The notes: generated by a model not told the origin, from the sequence alone. DNA of 33,818 nucleotides from Bacteroidaceae bacterium (GCA_017651505.1 JAGCCV010000031.1:1-33818), one strand, 5' to 3'; numbered from the stretch's first letter, positions 10,211 to 18,148 are shown. Numbers and translations are program-made.

Positions 10211-10242
10211 AAGGACTGCATCGGCGTTTCGGTGCAGTCCTT
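10211..10242 (+). terminator. Terminator after the EF-G paralogue
   Basis: AAGGACTGCA (10211-10220) pairs perfectly with TGCAGTCCTT (10233-10242) across a 12-nt loop, 22 bases after the stop codon. The tail is only moderately T-rich. Confidence 0.75.
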
Positions 10243-10295
10243 GCTGTTTATTCAGTATTGTTAACGAAAAAATAATAAAATAATTAACAATTTAC

Positions 10296-10326
10296 TTGCA
10301 TGGTATTATTTGAATTGTTAAATTTG
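10296..10326 (+). promoter_or_regulatory. Promoter of rprX-rprY
   Basis: TTG (10296-10298) and TAAATTTG (10319-10326) are separated by exactly 20 nt, the standard Bacteroidota spacing. The start codon follows 35 bases later. Confidence 0.8.
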
Positions 10327-10361
10327 CTTCGTCAAACAGATATTAATAGTGTAACGCAGAT

Positions 10362-11891
10362 ATGAAGAAAACGACAATATGGATATTGGGCATTGTGATG
10401 GGATTTTCATTCCTCAGCTTGTTGTATCTGCAGATTAGCTACATCGAGGAGATGGCTACCATGCGTAACGAGCAGTTTGACGAATCCGTCAAACGTGCGT
10501 TGTTGGCTGCTTCGAAGGATGTAGAATCGGAAGAGGTGGATCGTTGGCTGCGTGAGGACATATCTACCCAAGACCGTAAAGCATGGAGTCAGAGCTCACA
10601 AAACTCAAGGACACAATCACAAAGTTTTACTATAACAGGTCCTGACGGTTCGAAGATTGAACTGAAGACCTTCTCGGGGACACAGGAGTTGCCGAAGGCG
10701 ATGATATCACGTCGTCACGGCACCAAAACCATCCCTCAGACCTCTCGTTCTATGGCTGAGATGTTGCGCAACCGCTACCTTTATCAACGCGACTTGCTGG
10801 ATGAGATAGCCTGGCAGATGGTATATAATGCCGACGTGAAACCCGTATCGGAAAGAATTAATTTCAGGAACCTTGACAATTACATCCATTCGGGTTTGGT
10901 GGATAATGGTGTGAACCTCAGCTATCACTTCAAGGTTATTGATGGTGATGGTAAGGAAGTGTATCGTTGTTCCGACTTTAATGAGAAAGGAAGCGATCAG
11001 GTATATACACAGCCCCTGTTTCTGAATGATATGCCAGCACGCATGAGTATGGTTCAGGTGCATTTTCCGGGTAAGCGTGACTATATCTTCGACTCTGTGA
11101 GTTTCATGATACCATCAGTGGTTTTTACGCTGGTGTTGCTGATAACATTCATCTTCACCATTTATGTTATCTTCCGCCAGAAAAAACTGACCGAGATGAA
11201 GAACGACTTTATCAACAACATGACGCATGAGTTTAAGACGCCTATCTCAACCATCTCGCTGGCTGCTCAGATGCTCAATGACCCAGCTGTGGCCAAATCG
11301 CCCAACATGTTCCAGCATATCTCTGGCGTGATTAATGACGAAACCAAACGCCTGAGACTGGAGGTGGAAAAAGTCTTGCAGATGTCGATGTTCGATCACG
11401 ATAAAGCTACGATGAAACCCAAGGAAATTGATATGAATGCCTTGATTGAGGGGGTAGTCAATACCTTTAGGTTGAAGGTGGAACGTTATAATGGAAAGAT
11501 TGACAGCGAGCTGTTGGCTGAAGACCCTATTGTCTATGCCGATGAGATGCACATCACCAATGTCATCTTCAACCTGATGGACAATGCCGTGAAGTACAAA
11601 CGTGAGGATGTGGATCTGCGTCTCACCGTAAAGACTTGGAACGAAGGCAAAAAGTTGATGATTGCCGTGCAAGACAACGGCATCGGTATAAAGAAAGAAA
11701 ATCTAAAGAAGATATTTGAAAGGTTCTATCGCGTGCATACAGGTAATCTGCACGATGTAAAGGGATTTGGCTTGGGCTTGGCCTATGTGAAGAAGATTAT
11801 TACCGACCATAATGGAACTATCAAGGCAGAGAGCGAGTTGAATGTCGGAACCAGGTTTATTATTGCATTACCTTTATTTAATCTTGAGTGA
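10362..11891 (+). CDS. rprX: Sensor histidine kinase RprX
   Basis: This is a 509-residue membrane histidine kinase. There is a transmembrane segment near residues 6-25, a periplasmic sensor region of about 225 residues, and a second membrane segment near 250-272. The cytoplasmic kinase core has the H-box NNMTHEFKTPIST (H289), N-box NVIFNLMDNAVKYK, G1 DNGIGI and G2 GFGLGLAYVKKI. The N-terminus and gene pairing match RprX of Bacteroides fragilis, first noted for altered tetracycline resistance. It should autophosphorylate on H289 and pass phosphate to RprY, encoded one base downstream. The signal is unknown. The start ATG is 35 bases after a good -7 element. Confidence 0.9.
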   Translation: MKKTTIWILGIVMGFSFLSLLYLQISYIEEMATMRNEQFDESVKRALLAASKDVESEEVDRWLREDISTQDRKAWSQSSQNSRTQSQSFTITGPDGSKIELKTFSGTQELPKAMISRRHGTKTIPQTSRSMAEMLRNRYLYQRDLLDEIAWQMVYNADVKPVSERINFRNLDNYIHSGLVDNGVNLSYHFKVIDGDGKEVYRCSDFNEKGSDQVYTQPLFLNDMPARMSMVQVHFPGKRDYIFDSVSFMIPSVVFTLVLLITFIFTIYVIFRQKKLTEMKNDFINNMTHEFKTPISTISLAAQMLNDPAVAKSPNMFQHISGVINDETKRLRLEVEKVLQMSMFDHDKATMKPKEIDMNALIEGVVNTFRLKVERYNGKIDSELLAEDPIVYADEMHITNVIFNLMDNAVKYKREDVDLRLTVKTWNEGKKLMIAVQDNGIGIKKENLKKIFERFYRVHTGNLHDVKGFGLGLAYVKKIITDHNGTIKAESELNVGTRFIIALPLFNLE

Positions 11892-11892
11892 T

Positions 11893-12597
11893 ATGGATGA
11901 TAAATTACGTATTCTATTGTGTGAGGACGATGAGAATCTGGGCATGCTGCTCAGGGAGTATTTACAGGCCAAGGGCTATATTGCTGACCTCTTCCCAGAT
12001 GGTGATGCCGGCTACAAGGCTTTCTTGAAAACGAAGTATGACATTTGCGTGTTTGACGTGATGATGCCTAAGAAGGACGGTTTTACGCTGGCGAAAGAAG
12101 TGCGTTCTGCCAATTCAGAGGTGCCAATCATCTTCTTGACTGCCAAGACACTGAAGGAAGATATCCTGGAGGGTTTCAAGCTGGGAGCGGATGATTATAT
12201 CACCAAGCCTTTCAGCATGGAAGAGCTGACACTGCGCGTAGAGGCTATCTTGCGTAGGGTAAAGGGTAAGAAGAACAAAGATAACAATACTTTCAAGATT
12301 GGTAAGTTTACCTTTGACATCCAGAAGCAGATATTGTCTATCGATGGTGAGCAGACGAAGCTTACTACGAAGGAGTCAGAGTTGTTGAACCTGCTTTGCA
12401 CACATGCTAATGATGTGCTGAACCGTGACTTTGCCTTGAAGACCATCTGGATTGACGATAACTATTTCAATGCCCGCAGTATGGATGTATATATCACTAA
12501 ACTGCGTAAGCACTTGAAGGCTGACCCTGCCATTGAGATTATCAATATTCACGGAAAGGGTTATAAGCTGATTATTCCAGAACCAAATGAGGAATAA
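11893..12597 (+). CDS. rprY: OmpR-type response regulator RprY
   Basis: This is a 235-residue DNA-binding response regulator. The frame is open upstream inside rprX, but the ATG at 11893 (MDDKLRILLCEDDENLG) is the natural receiver start and lies two bases after the rprX stop. The receiver has the acidic pocket E11-D12-D13, phosphoacceptor D55 (FDVMMPKKDG) and the conserved lysine in DDYITKPF. The C-terminal half is an OmpR winged helix (TTKESELLNLL, SMDVYITKLRKHL, IHGKGYKL). Tight spacing implies translational coupling with the kinase. RprY homologues in Porphyromonas and Bacteroides control stress and redox genes; targets here are unknown. Confidence 0.93.
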   Translation: MDDKLRILLCEDDENLGMLLREYLQAKGYIADLFPDGDAGYKAFLKTKYDICVFDVMMPKKDGFTLAKEVRSANSEVPIIFLTAKTLKEDILEGFKLGADDYITKPFSMEELTLRVEAILRRVKGKKNKDNNTFKIGKFTFDIQKQILSIDGEQTKLTTKESELLNLLCTHANDVLNRDFALKTIWIDDNYFNARSMDVYITKLRKHLKADPAIEIINIHGKGYKLIIPEPNEE

Positions 12598-12606
12598 GCA
12601 TAATTA

Positions 12607-12638
12607 ATAAAGGCAGCTTCTAATGAAGCTGCCTTTAT
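12607..12638. terminator. Terminator after rprY
   Basis: ATAAAGGCAGCTTC (12607-12620) and GAAGCTGCCTTTAT (12625-12638) form a perfect 14-bp stem with a TAAT loop. It is symmetrical enough to end transcription from both rprY and the minus-strand small gene. Confidence 0.9.
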
Positions 12639-12667
12639 TGTTTCAAACACGAACTCGTGCGGGAAGA

Positions 12668-12844
12668 TCAGTCTGCCAAACGCTTGTTGATAACGATGTA
12701 AACGATCAAACCTACTACCATCAGGAAGAAGAGGCCACCCAATACACCATTGTTGTTAACGTTGCCGGTAAACTGGCAAGCAATCATGCCTAAGCCACCC
12801 AGCAGAATTAAAATCAGTCCCAGATTCTTTAATAAGCCTTTCAT
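12668..12844 (-). CDS. Small two-helix membrane protein (58 residues)
   Basis: The reading frame runs from ATG at 12844 to TGA at 12670-12668. It encodes 58 residues beginning MKGLLKNLGLILILLGGLG. Hydrophobic stretches near residues 4-23 and 33-53 are joined by a polar loop with NVNNN, and the tail INKRLAD is charged: a membrane hairpin. It is too short for most gene finders but has clean borders, a candidate -7 (TTTCTTTG) upstream and the bidirectional terminator at 12607-12638 downstream. Similar short proteins of unknown function are common in Bacteroidales. No function is assigned. Confidence 0.75.
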   Translation of the reverse strand: MKGLLKNLGLILILLGGLGMIACQFTGNVNNNGVLGGLFFLMVVGLIVYIVINKRLAD

Positions 12845-12976
12845 GTGTACACTATTTTTTAATTATTATTATATTCTGACTAAAATCATTTACAAAGAAA
12901 AGGAAAATTCTTTAACGAAAGAAATTATTTCAGGTAAAAAAATAAAAAAATACCCAATTATTTTCGTTTTGGCCTT

Positions 12977-13447
12977 TTAAGCCTCTTTGTTTGGCTTCTC
13001 TTGCATGTTGTTGAATATCTTCTTCAGCAGATTTTGACCAATTGCCAATTCTTGGGAAGAAACATTGACAAGCGCCTTTCGCATAGTGGAATTTGCCACC
13101 AAGAATGCCTTTTCTTCAATAGCTTTTCCCTCTGCCGTAAGTACAATCAGGTTACTGCGTTTGTCGTTCTCATCTACAGTCCTTTTTGCCAGTCCCTTAT
13201 TCTCTAAACTGTCAATTAATCTTGTCATGTTGGGTTTGTCCTTGAAGGTGATGTTACATAGTTCTTGCTGTGTCACCCTATCTTTCTTCCATAACAATGA
13301 TAACACTGTCAGTTGCTCTGGTGAGATGTCGATACCCTCTTCTTTGAAGTCTGTAATGAGCCTGCGGTTGATGGCGGCAGAAACCCTGCCGTTCAGTACA
13401 GCAAAAATCAAGGTCACATCAAAATCAAACTGCTCTATTCCTTTCAT
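12977..13447 (-). CDS. MarR-family transcriptional regulator
   Basis: This 156-residue protein has a MarR-type winged helix: QLTVLSLLWKKDRVTQQELC followed by a recognition helix region (KPNMTRLIDSLENKGL) and the wing TVDENDKRSNLIVLTAEGK, a typical DxRS wing. An upstream extension of the frame is ignored, because the ATG at 13447 (MKGIEQFDFD) lies 24 bases after a full -7 element. MarR dimers usually repress their own gene and neighbouring efflux or stress genes and respond to small aromatic ligands. No obvious target gene is adjacent; the neighbours are the 58-residue membrane protein and the divergent ribosomal operon. Confidence 0.9.
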   Translation of the reverse strand: MKGIEQFDFDVTLIFAVLNGRVSAAINRRLITDFKEEGIDISPEQLTVLSLLWKKDRVTQQELCNITFKDKPNMTRLIDSLENKGLAKRTVDENDKRSNLIVLTAEGKAIEEKAFLVANSTMRKALVNVSSQELAIGQNLLKKIFNNMQEKPNKEA

Positions 13448-13471
13448 GTATAGTATTGATATAATTAATTG

Positions 13472-13502
13472 CAAAGATAATGCAAACCGAATACAGAACA
13501 AA
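13472..13502 (-). promoter_or_regulatory. Promoter of the marR-type gene
   Basis: TATCTTTG on the minus strand (13479-13472) with TTTG (13502-13499) 19 nt upstream. Confidence 0.75.
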
Positions 13503-13559
13503 ATTAGTATGCCTGTTTTTATGGTAACATGCAGTATGTCTTCTAAAGTTGTATAAAAA

Positions 13560-13591
13560 TTTGGCAGTTCAAAATAAAATCCCTACCTTTG
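13560..13591 (+). promoter_or_regulatory. Promoter of rpsF-rpsR-rplI
   Basis: TTTG (13560-13563) and TACCTTTG (13584-13591) are 20 nt apart, a near-ideal housekeeping promoter. The rpsF ATG follows 45 bases later. Confidence 0.85.
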
Positions 13592-13636
13592 CATCCGCAA
13601 TTTTGCGAAACAAGTTTTTTTAATTTATTAAACAGT

Positions 13637-13978
13637 ATGAATCAATACGAAACCGTTTTCATTTTGACTCCCGTTTTGTCTGACGAACAGATGAAGGAAG
13701 CGGTAGGAAAATTTATTGGCATCATCACCGACAATGGTGGCAAGATTGTCAATGAAGAAAGCTGGGGCTTGAAGAAGCTGGCTTATCCTATTGAGAAGAA
13801 GACCACTGGTTTCTATCAGTTGGTAGAGTTCGAGGCTGATCCTACAGTGATCGCTAAGTTAGAGGTTAATTATCGTCGCGATGAGCGCGTTCTTCGCTTT
13901 TTGACATTGAAGCAGGAAAAATATGCTGCTGAATATGCTGCTAAGAGAAGAGGTCTTAAAACAAAAAAGGAGGATTAA
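13637..13978 (+). CDS. rpsF: 30S ribosomal protein bS6
   Basis: This is a 113-residue protein with the bS6 pattern: [21 protein letters not shown] at the start, [19 protein letters not shown] in the middle and [13 protein letters not shown] near the end. It binds bS18 on the 30S platform. The ATG at 13637 is chosen because the frame upstream runs into the promoter. The leader is A/T-rich and has no Shine-Dalgarno sequence, as usual in Bacteroidota. The gene is first in the operon with rpsR and rplI. Confidence 0.97.
   Translation: MNQYETVFILTPVLSDEQMKEAVGKFIGIITDNGGKIVNEESWGLKKLAYPIEKKTTGFYQLVEFEADPTVIAKLEVNYRRDERVLRFLTLKQEKYAAEYAAKRRGLKTKKED
13967..13973 (+). promoter_or_regulatory. Strong Shine-Dalgarno sequence of rpsR
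   Basis: AAGGAGG, within a longer run able to pair with about eight bases of the 16S tail, ends 7 nt before the rpsR ATG. It is embedded in the last codons of rpsF. Strong Shine-Dalgarno sites are exceptional in this phylum. Confidence 0.85.
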
Positions 13979-13980
13979 TT

Positions 13981-14265
13981 ATGGCACAGAATCAGAACGT
14001 TCAAGAGCAGTCTGAGATCAGATATCTGACTCCCCCTTCAGTAGATATAAAGAAGAAGAAATACTGCCGCTTTAAGAAAGCTGGTATCAAGTACATCGAC
14101 TATAAGGATCCTGAATTCCTGAAGAAGTTCCTCAACGAGCAGGGCAAGATTCTGCCTCGTCGTATCACTGGTACTTCCTTAAAGTTCCAGCGCCGTGTTG
14201 CGCAAGCTGTTAAGAGAGCCCGTCACTTGGCTCTGCTGCCTTATGTAACTGACATGATGAAATAA
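13981..14265 (+). CDS. rpsR: 30S ribosomal protein bS18
   Basis: This 94-residue protein carries the bS18 core [20 protein letters not shown] and [25 protein letters not shown]. It starts two bases after the rpsF stop. With bS6 and bS21 it forms the pocket that hides the anti-Shine-Dalgarno tail in Bacteroidota ribosomes. Its own strong Shine-Dalgarno sequence therefore hints that its synthesis could rise when ribosomes lack this pocket. The length, slightly above the Escherichia coli protein, is normal for the phylum. Confidence 0.97.
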   Translation: MAQNQNVQEQSEIRYLTPPSVDIKKKKYCRFKKAGIKYIDYKDPEFLKKFLNEQGKILPRRITGTSLKFQRRVAQAVKRARHLALLPYVTDMMK

Positions 14266-14266
14266 T

Positions 14267-14273
14267 AAGGAGG
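14267..14273 (+). promoter_or_regulatory. Strong Shine-Dalgarno sequence of rplI
   Basis: AAGGAGG followed by AGAT ends 7 nt before the rplI ATG, the same spacing as at rpsR. Confidence 0.85.
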
Positions 14274-14280
14274 AGATAGT

Positions 14281-14736
14281 ATGGAGATTATTTTGAAAGA
14301 AGACGTAATCAATCTGGGTTACAAGAACGATATCGTTAAGGTAAAGAACGGTTATGGCCGTAACTACCTCATCCCTACTGGCAAGGCTGTCATCGCTTCT
14401 CCTTCTGCCAAGAAGCAGTTGGCTGAAGACCTGAAACAGCGTGCTCACAAGCTGGAGAAGATCAAGAACGAGGCTTTGGCTAAGGCTGAGCAGTTGAAGG
14501 ACGTAAGTCTGAAGATTGCTGCTAAGGTTAGCAACACTGGAACCATCTTTGGTTCTGTTGGTGCTATGCAAGTAGCTGACGAGCTGGCTAAGTTGGGCAT
14601 TGAAATCGACCGTAAGATCATTACCGTTAAGGGTAGTGTGAAGGAAGTTGGTAATTATGTAGCTAATGTACAGCTGCACAAGGAAGTGAAGGTTGAAATT
14701 CCTTTCGAAGTGGTAGCTGAGGCTGAAGAGGCATAA
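14281..14736 (+). CDS. rplI: 50S ribosomal protein bL9
   Basis: This 151-residue protein has the bL9 N-terminal signature MEIILKEDVINLGYKNDIVK and VKNGYGRNYLIPTGKAV, a long connecting helix rich in K/E/A (residues ~50-78), and the C-terminal domain with GTIFGSVGAMQVADEL. bL9 binds 23S rRNA near the L1 stalk base and affects frame maintenance. It is last in the operon, 15 nt after rpsR, and followed by a terminator. Confidence 0.97.
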   Translation: MEIILKEDVINLGYKNDIVKVKNGYGRNYLIPTGKAVIASPSAKKQLAEDLKQRAHKLEKIKNEALAKAEQLKDVSLKIAAKVSNTGTIFGSVGAMQVADELAKLGIEIDRKIITVKGSVKEVGNYVANVQLHKEVKVEIPFEVVAEAEEA

Positions 14737-14759
14737 TAAATCCTCAAACATATTCTAAG

Positions 14760-14794
14760 AAGGCTCTGCATTACGCAGGGCCTTTGCTTTTTAT
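14760..14794 (+). terminator. Terminator of the rpsF operon
   Basis: AAGGCTCTGC (14760-14769) pairs with GCAGGGCCTT (14775-14784) with one T-G wobble and a 5-nt loop, followed by TGCTTTTTATT. Confidence 0.9.
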
Positions 14795-15115
14795 TGCTGT
14801 TCATACCTTTAGATAATGTCTATCCCACTCTTCTCAATAACCTTTCGTTTTTTGTCTTAACTACTATAATAACCTATTGGTGTCCGCTAAAACATTTAGA
14901 ACACTATACAAATTTAGGTCGGGCCCCTCGCGTGCGAAGGCTTTATTCTTACATATTACAAGAGTCTGCCAATAGCCAAAGTTTAGTTCTGCCATAATTC
15001 TGTCGTGTTTTAGTTAATAATTTGTTTTGCCAGTTGTCAAAACGAGGTTGTTTTTTTCGCTCGTGTAAGAGTAAAAAATGGAATGGGGCACGGACCCATA
15101 TTCATTTGACTAAAT
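14795..15115. other. Gene-free stretch, no recognised feature
   Basis: There is no convincing coding frame here: a 67-codon plus-strand frame has no promoter, no domain and low-complexity composition. A short GC-rich patch (GGTCGGGCCCCTCGCG, near 14918-14933) stands out against the AT-rich background. TGTCCGCTAAAA (14881-14892) looks a little like an insertion sequence end, but no partner end or transposase is seen. It may be decayed sequence. Confidence 0.5.
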
Positions 15116-15151
15116 AAAAGCGGATATGCCAAAAATGACATATCCGCTTTT
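15116..15151. terminator. Terminator of the lipoprotein gene
   Basis: AAAAGCGGATATG (15116-15128) and CATATCCGCTTTT (15139-15151) form a perfect 13-bp stem with a 10-nt loop. Poly-T on either strand allows use in both directions; it lies 21 bases past the minus-strand lipoprotein stop. Confidence 0.9.
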
Positions 15152-15172
15152 TGTTTGATTAAAGGGTTGAGA

Positions 15173-15505
15173 TTACTTGTTCTCCAACTGCTTCTTAGCA
15201 GCATTGGCAGCGTCGTCAATAGCCTGCTTAGCTGCATCTTTGGCAGCGTTGGTCACCTCTTCTGCCTTGTCCTTAGCAGCCTGTTTCAGGTCTTCACCAG
15301 CCTGCTTGGCAGCATCCTTAGCTGCGTCGATTACCTCTACAGCCTTGTCGGCTGCGGCCTCAGAAGCAGCAGCGGCAACAGCTGCAACAGAGTCTTTCAG
15401 TTGCTGTTCGTTCTTTGTTGCTTCTTCATTGTTTGCTTTGTTACCTCCGCATGATGCGAGAGATACAGCTACGATTGTAGCTACGAATAATACAATTTTT
15501 TTCAT
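15173..15505 (-). CDS. Alanine-rich coiled-coil lipoprotein
   Basis: This 110-residue protein has a lipoprotein signal: a hydrophobic stretch and lipobox SLASC, with lipidated C19. The mature part is almost entirely Ala, Lys, Glu, Asp and Gln and has repeated 11-residue-like units such as AAKDAAKQAGED and AAKDAAKQAIDD, so it should form a long amphipathic helix or coiled coil. This resembles LEA-like and YtxH-like stress proteins, but that is compositional similarity only. It is monocistronic with its own promoter and terminator, which suggests an abundant envelope protein. No defined function. The opposite-strand frame over the same bases is a codon shadow of the alanine repeats. Confidence 0.8.
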   Translation of the reverse strand: MKKIVLFVATIVAVSLASCGGNKANNEEATKNEQQLKDSVAAVAAAASEAAADKAVEVIDAAKDAAKQAGEDLKQAAKDKAEEVTNAAKDAAKQAIDDAANAAKKQLENK

Positions 15506-15591
15506 AGTTCACTTGCTTTTAAAAAACTAATAACTAATGTTTTACCTGTGTCAATGAGTGAAGAAATAAACATCCTCGCTCAAAAACGGTG

Positions 15592-15622
15592 CAAAATTAC
15601 TAAAAGTTGAGAGCAGAACAAA
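15592..15622 (-). promoter_or_regulatory. Promoter of the alanine-rich lipoprotein gene
   Basis: TAATTTTG on the minus strand (15599-15592) with TTTG (15622-15619) 19 nt upstream. The untranslated leader would be about 80 nt. Confidence 0.7.
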
Positions 15623-15727
15623 ATAAACTTGTCAGTTTTTTTGCCGTGACGAATTAATTTCTCTAATGATATGTTATCTTTTTATATACGTTGTTCACCA
15701 ATAGTAGGAAAAAAAATTTTTTTGTAG

Positions 15728-15735
15728 TACTTTTG
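15728..15735 (+). promoter_or_regulatory. -7 element for mtaB
   Basis: TACTTTTG fits TAnnTTTG and lies 18 bases before the mtaB ATG. The -33 element is not clear. Confidence 0.5.
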
Positions 15736-15753
15736 TGCTCATAATAGATAACT

Positions 15754-17076
15754 ATGACAGACGAGCAAATATTTCAAGACAAGAAGGCTGTTTACTACAC
15801 ATTAGGATGTAAGCTGAATTTCTCGGAAACGGCAACTATTAGCAAGTTACTGCAAGATGCTGGTATTAGGAATGCGCGCAGGGGAGAGGAGGCGGATGTA
15901 TGTATCGTAAACACCTGTTCGGTGACTGAGGTGGCTGATCGTAAATGTCGTCAGGCCATACATCGTCTGCACAAGCAACACCCCCATGCTTTCATGGTGG
16001 TGATGGGTTGCTATGCACAGCTGAAACCGCAGACGGTGGCAAGCATTCCTGGTGTTGATGTGGTGCTGGGTGCTGAGCAGAAGAAAGATTTGCTGAAATA
16101 TCTGGGTGACTTGACAAAACACAACGAGGGGGGCGAGGCTTTCACTTCACCATTGAAGGATATCCGCTCATTTGCTCCATCGTGCTCACGTGGCAACCGT
16201 ACGCGCTATTTCCTGAAAGTTCAGGATGGCTGCAACTATTTCTGCACCTACTGCACCATACCTTTTGCTCGTGGCAGAAGTCGCAACGGCAGCATTGACT
16301 CACTGGTGAGAGATGCCCGCAAGGCTGCTCTTGATGGGGGCAAGGAGATTGTGATTACTGGTGTGAACATAGGTGATTTCGGGCAAACAACAGGGGAGTG
16401 TTTCCAGGATCTAATCAAGGCATTGGATGAGGTAGAGGGTATTGAACGCTATCGTATCTCTTCTATCGAGCCTGACTTGCTGACGGATGAAATCATCGAC
16501 TTCGTAGCGCACTCCAAACATTTTATGCCGCATTTCCATATCCCACTGCAATCGGGGTGTGATGAGGTGCTGAAGCTGATGCATCGCCATTATGACAGGG
16601 CTTTGTTTGCCCATAAGATTGAACGCATCAAGCAACTGATGCCTCACTGCTTCATAGGCGTCGATGTGATGGTAGGCACGCGAGGCGAGAGTGATGAATA
16701 CTTTGAGGATTCCTATCAGTTTATTAAAGGACTGGATGTGACTCAGCTGCATGTGTTCAGCTATTCTGAACGACCTGGGACGAAGGCATTGCAGATTGAC
16801 TATGTGGTACCTCCACAGGTAAAGCATGAGCGCAGTCAGCGTTTGCTGGAACTCTCGGAGGAGAAAACTCATGCTTTCTATCAGTCTTTCATGGGACAGA
16901 CAATGCCTGTGTTGTTAGAGAAGTCGAAAGCCGGCCAGCCCATGCATGGCTTCACTCCTAATTATATACGTGTGGAAGTGGAGAACCGTCCTGAGTTGGA
17001 TAATCACATCGTAATGGTCAACTTGGGAGAAATGAACGAGGCAGGCGATGCCTTGAAAGGAATACTATATGGATAA
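15754..17076 (+). CDS. mtaB: tRNA t6A37 methylthiotransferase MtaB
   Basis: This 440-residue radical SAM enzyme of the MiaB family adds a methylthio group to position 37 of certain tRNAs. The N-terminal domain has the three cluster cysteines C19 (TLGCKLN), C55 (VNTCSVT) and C86 (MGCYAQ). The radical SAM motif is CNYFCTYC (C160, C164, C167), and a short TRAM-like tail follows. TLGCKLNFSE points to the MtaB (threonylcarbamoyladenosine) branch; MiaB itself usually reads xxGCQMN. A ribosomal RimO is unlikely for the same reason. It overlaps the glycosyltransferase gene by 8 bases. Confidence 0.9.
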   Translation: MTDEQIFQDKKAVYYTLGCKLNFSETATISKLLQDAGIRNARRGEEADVCIVNTCSVTEVADRKCRQAIHRLHKQHPHAFMVVMGCYAQLKPQTVASIPGVDVVLGAEQKKDLLKYLGDLTKHNEGGEAFTSPLKDIRSFAPSCSRGNRTRYFLKVQDGCNYFCTYCTIPFARGRSRNGSIDSLVRDARKAALDGGKEIVITGVNIGDFGQTTGECFQDLIKALDEVEGIERYRISSIEPDLLTDEIIDFVAHSKHFMPHFHIPLQSGCDEVLKLMHRHYDRALFAHKIERIKQLMPHCFIGVDVMVGTRGESDEYFEDSYQFIKGLDVTQLHVFSYSERPGTKALQIDYVVPPQVKHERSQRLLELSEEKTHAFYQSFMGQTMPVLLEKSKAGQPMHGFTPNYIRVEVENRPELDNHIVMVNLGEMNEAGDALKGILYG

Positions 17077-18085
17077 AGTGGCCATCGTGATATTGAGTTG
17101 GAACGGTAGCCAGATGCTCCGCTCCTTCTTGCCATCGGTGTTGGAATATACCGAGGAAGAGGCTACTGTATATGTGGCCGACAATGGGTCTGAAGATGAC
17201 ACATTAGAGGTACTGGCTACTTCATTTCCCTCGGTCAAGGTCATTTCCCTCGATAAGAACTATGGCTTTGCTGAAGGCTATAACCGTGCATTACAAGAGG
17301 TTGAAGCTGAGTATGTGGTGTTGTTGAACTCTGATGTGGAGGTGAAGGACCGGTGGCTCACGCCTCTGGTGGTGTTCATGGATGCTCACCCGGAAGTGGC
17401 AGCTTGTCAGCCAAAGATAAAAAGTTGGCGAGAACCCAAGAGCTTTGAATATGCGGGAGCTGCTGGCGGTTTCTTGGATTGCTATGGCTATCCTTTTTGT
17501 AGGGGGCGTATCTTTAACTCCGTAGAGGAAGACCATGGGCAATATGATACCCCCATGAAAGTGTTTTGGGCTACTGGTGCTTGTCTCTTTATCCGCTTGC
17601 AAGACTATCGTGAGGCAGGAGGTTTGGATGCTCGCTTCTTTGCCCACATGGAGGAAATCGACCTTTGCTGGCGACTTAATGCCAGGGGTAGGGAGGTGTG
17701 GTGCATACCAGAGAGTACAGTCTATCACGTGGGGGCAGCAACCTTGAAACGTGAGAACCCTCGCAAAACCTTCCTCAATTTTCGTAACAATCTTTTGATG
17801 CTTTACAAGAACTTGCCCGATAACGAGTTGCATCGTGTGATGCATGGGCGAACCTTTTTTGATTATTTGGCCGTTCTTTCTTTAGTTCTTAAAGGACAGT
17901 TTTCCAATGCCAGAGCTGTCTTTCACGCCCGTAAGGCTTATCATCGTCTTCGTCCCGATTTCTTCATCTCGCGTAACCTTAATATGCTGGCAAGGGTTGA
18001 GCATCCTGCTCAAACGTGTTGGAAGAAGTGCCTGCTCTTGGCCTACTATGTCAAAAGAAAACATACTTTCGCCAAGTTGTTTTGA
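17069..18085 (+). CDS. Family 2 glycosyltransferase
   Basis: This 338-residue inverting glycosyltransferase has a GT-A fold. The N-terminus is VAIVILSWNGSQMLRSFLPS with the nucleotide-binding VADNGSEDDT, a DxD-type LLNSDVEV, and the acceptor-side ATGACLFIR and HMEEIDLCWRLNARG. It is of the rhamnosyltransferase-like type (compare dTDP-Rha:GlcNAc transferases), but donor and acceptor cannot be read from sequence. Basic and hydrophobic residues near the C-terminus suggest membrane association. The ATG overlaps the end of mtaB, so the two are co-transcribed; the pairing gives no functional clue. Confidence 0.88.
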   Translation: MDKVAIVILSWNGSQMLRSFLPSVLEYTEEEATVYVADNGSEDDTLEVLATSFPSVKVISLDKNYGFAEGYNRALQEVEAEYVVLLNSDVEVKDRWLTPLVVFMDAHPEVAACQPKIKSWREPKSFEYAGAAGGFLDCYGYPFCRGRIFNSVEEDHGQYDTPMKVFWATGACLFIRLQDYREAGGLDARFFAHMEEIDLCWRLNARGREVWCIPESTVYHVGAATLKRENPRKTFLNFRNNLLMLYKNLPDNELHRVMHGRTFFDYLAVLSLVLKGQFSNARAVFHARKAYHRLRPDFFISRNLNMLARVEHPAQTCWKKCLLLAYYVKRKHTFAKLF

Positions 18086-18148
18086 GTCTGTCTTATATAC
18101 AATAAGGCAAGATGTGTTACTTGTTCGTTTGGGAAACGCACTTGCTTG

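Noticed and set aside
14881-14892. TGTCCGCTAAAA as an insertion sequence end
   Set aside because: There is no matching inverted end, no transposase remnant and no target duplication.
14794-14997. 67-codon plus-strand frame after rplI
   Set aside because: It begins inside the rplI terminator tail and has no promoter, no domain and irregular composition.
15155-15530. Two plus-strand frames opposite the lipoprotein gene
   Set aside because: They are shadows of the repetitive alanine codons; the minus frame has a lipobox, promoter and terminator.
18086-18148. Terminator between the glycosyltransferase gene and folB
   Set aside because: GCAAG...CTTGC-type pairing across the gap is interrupted and lacks a T-run; not convincing on either strand.
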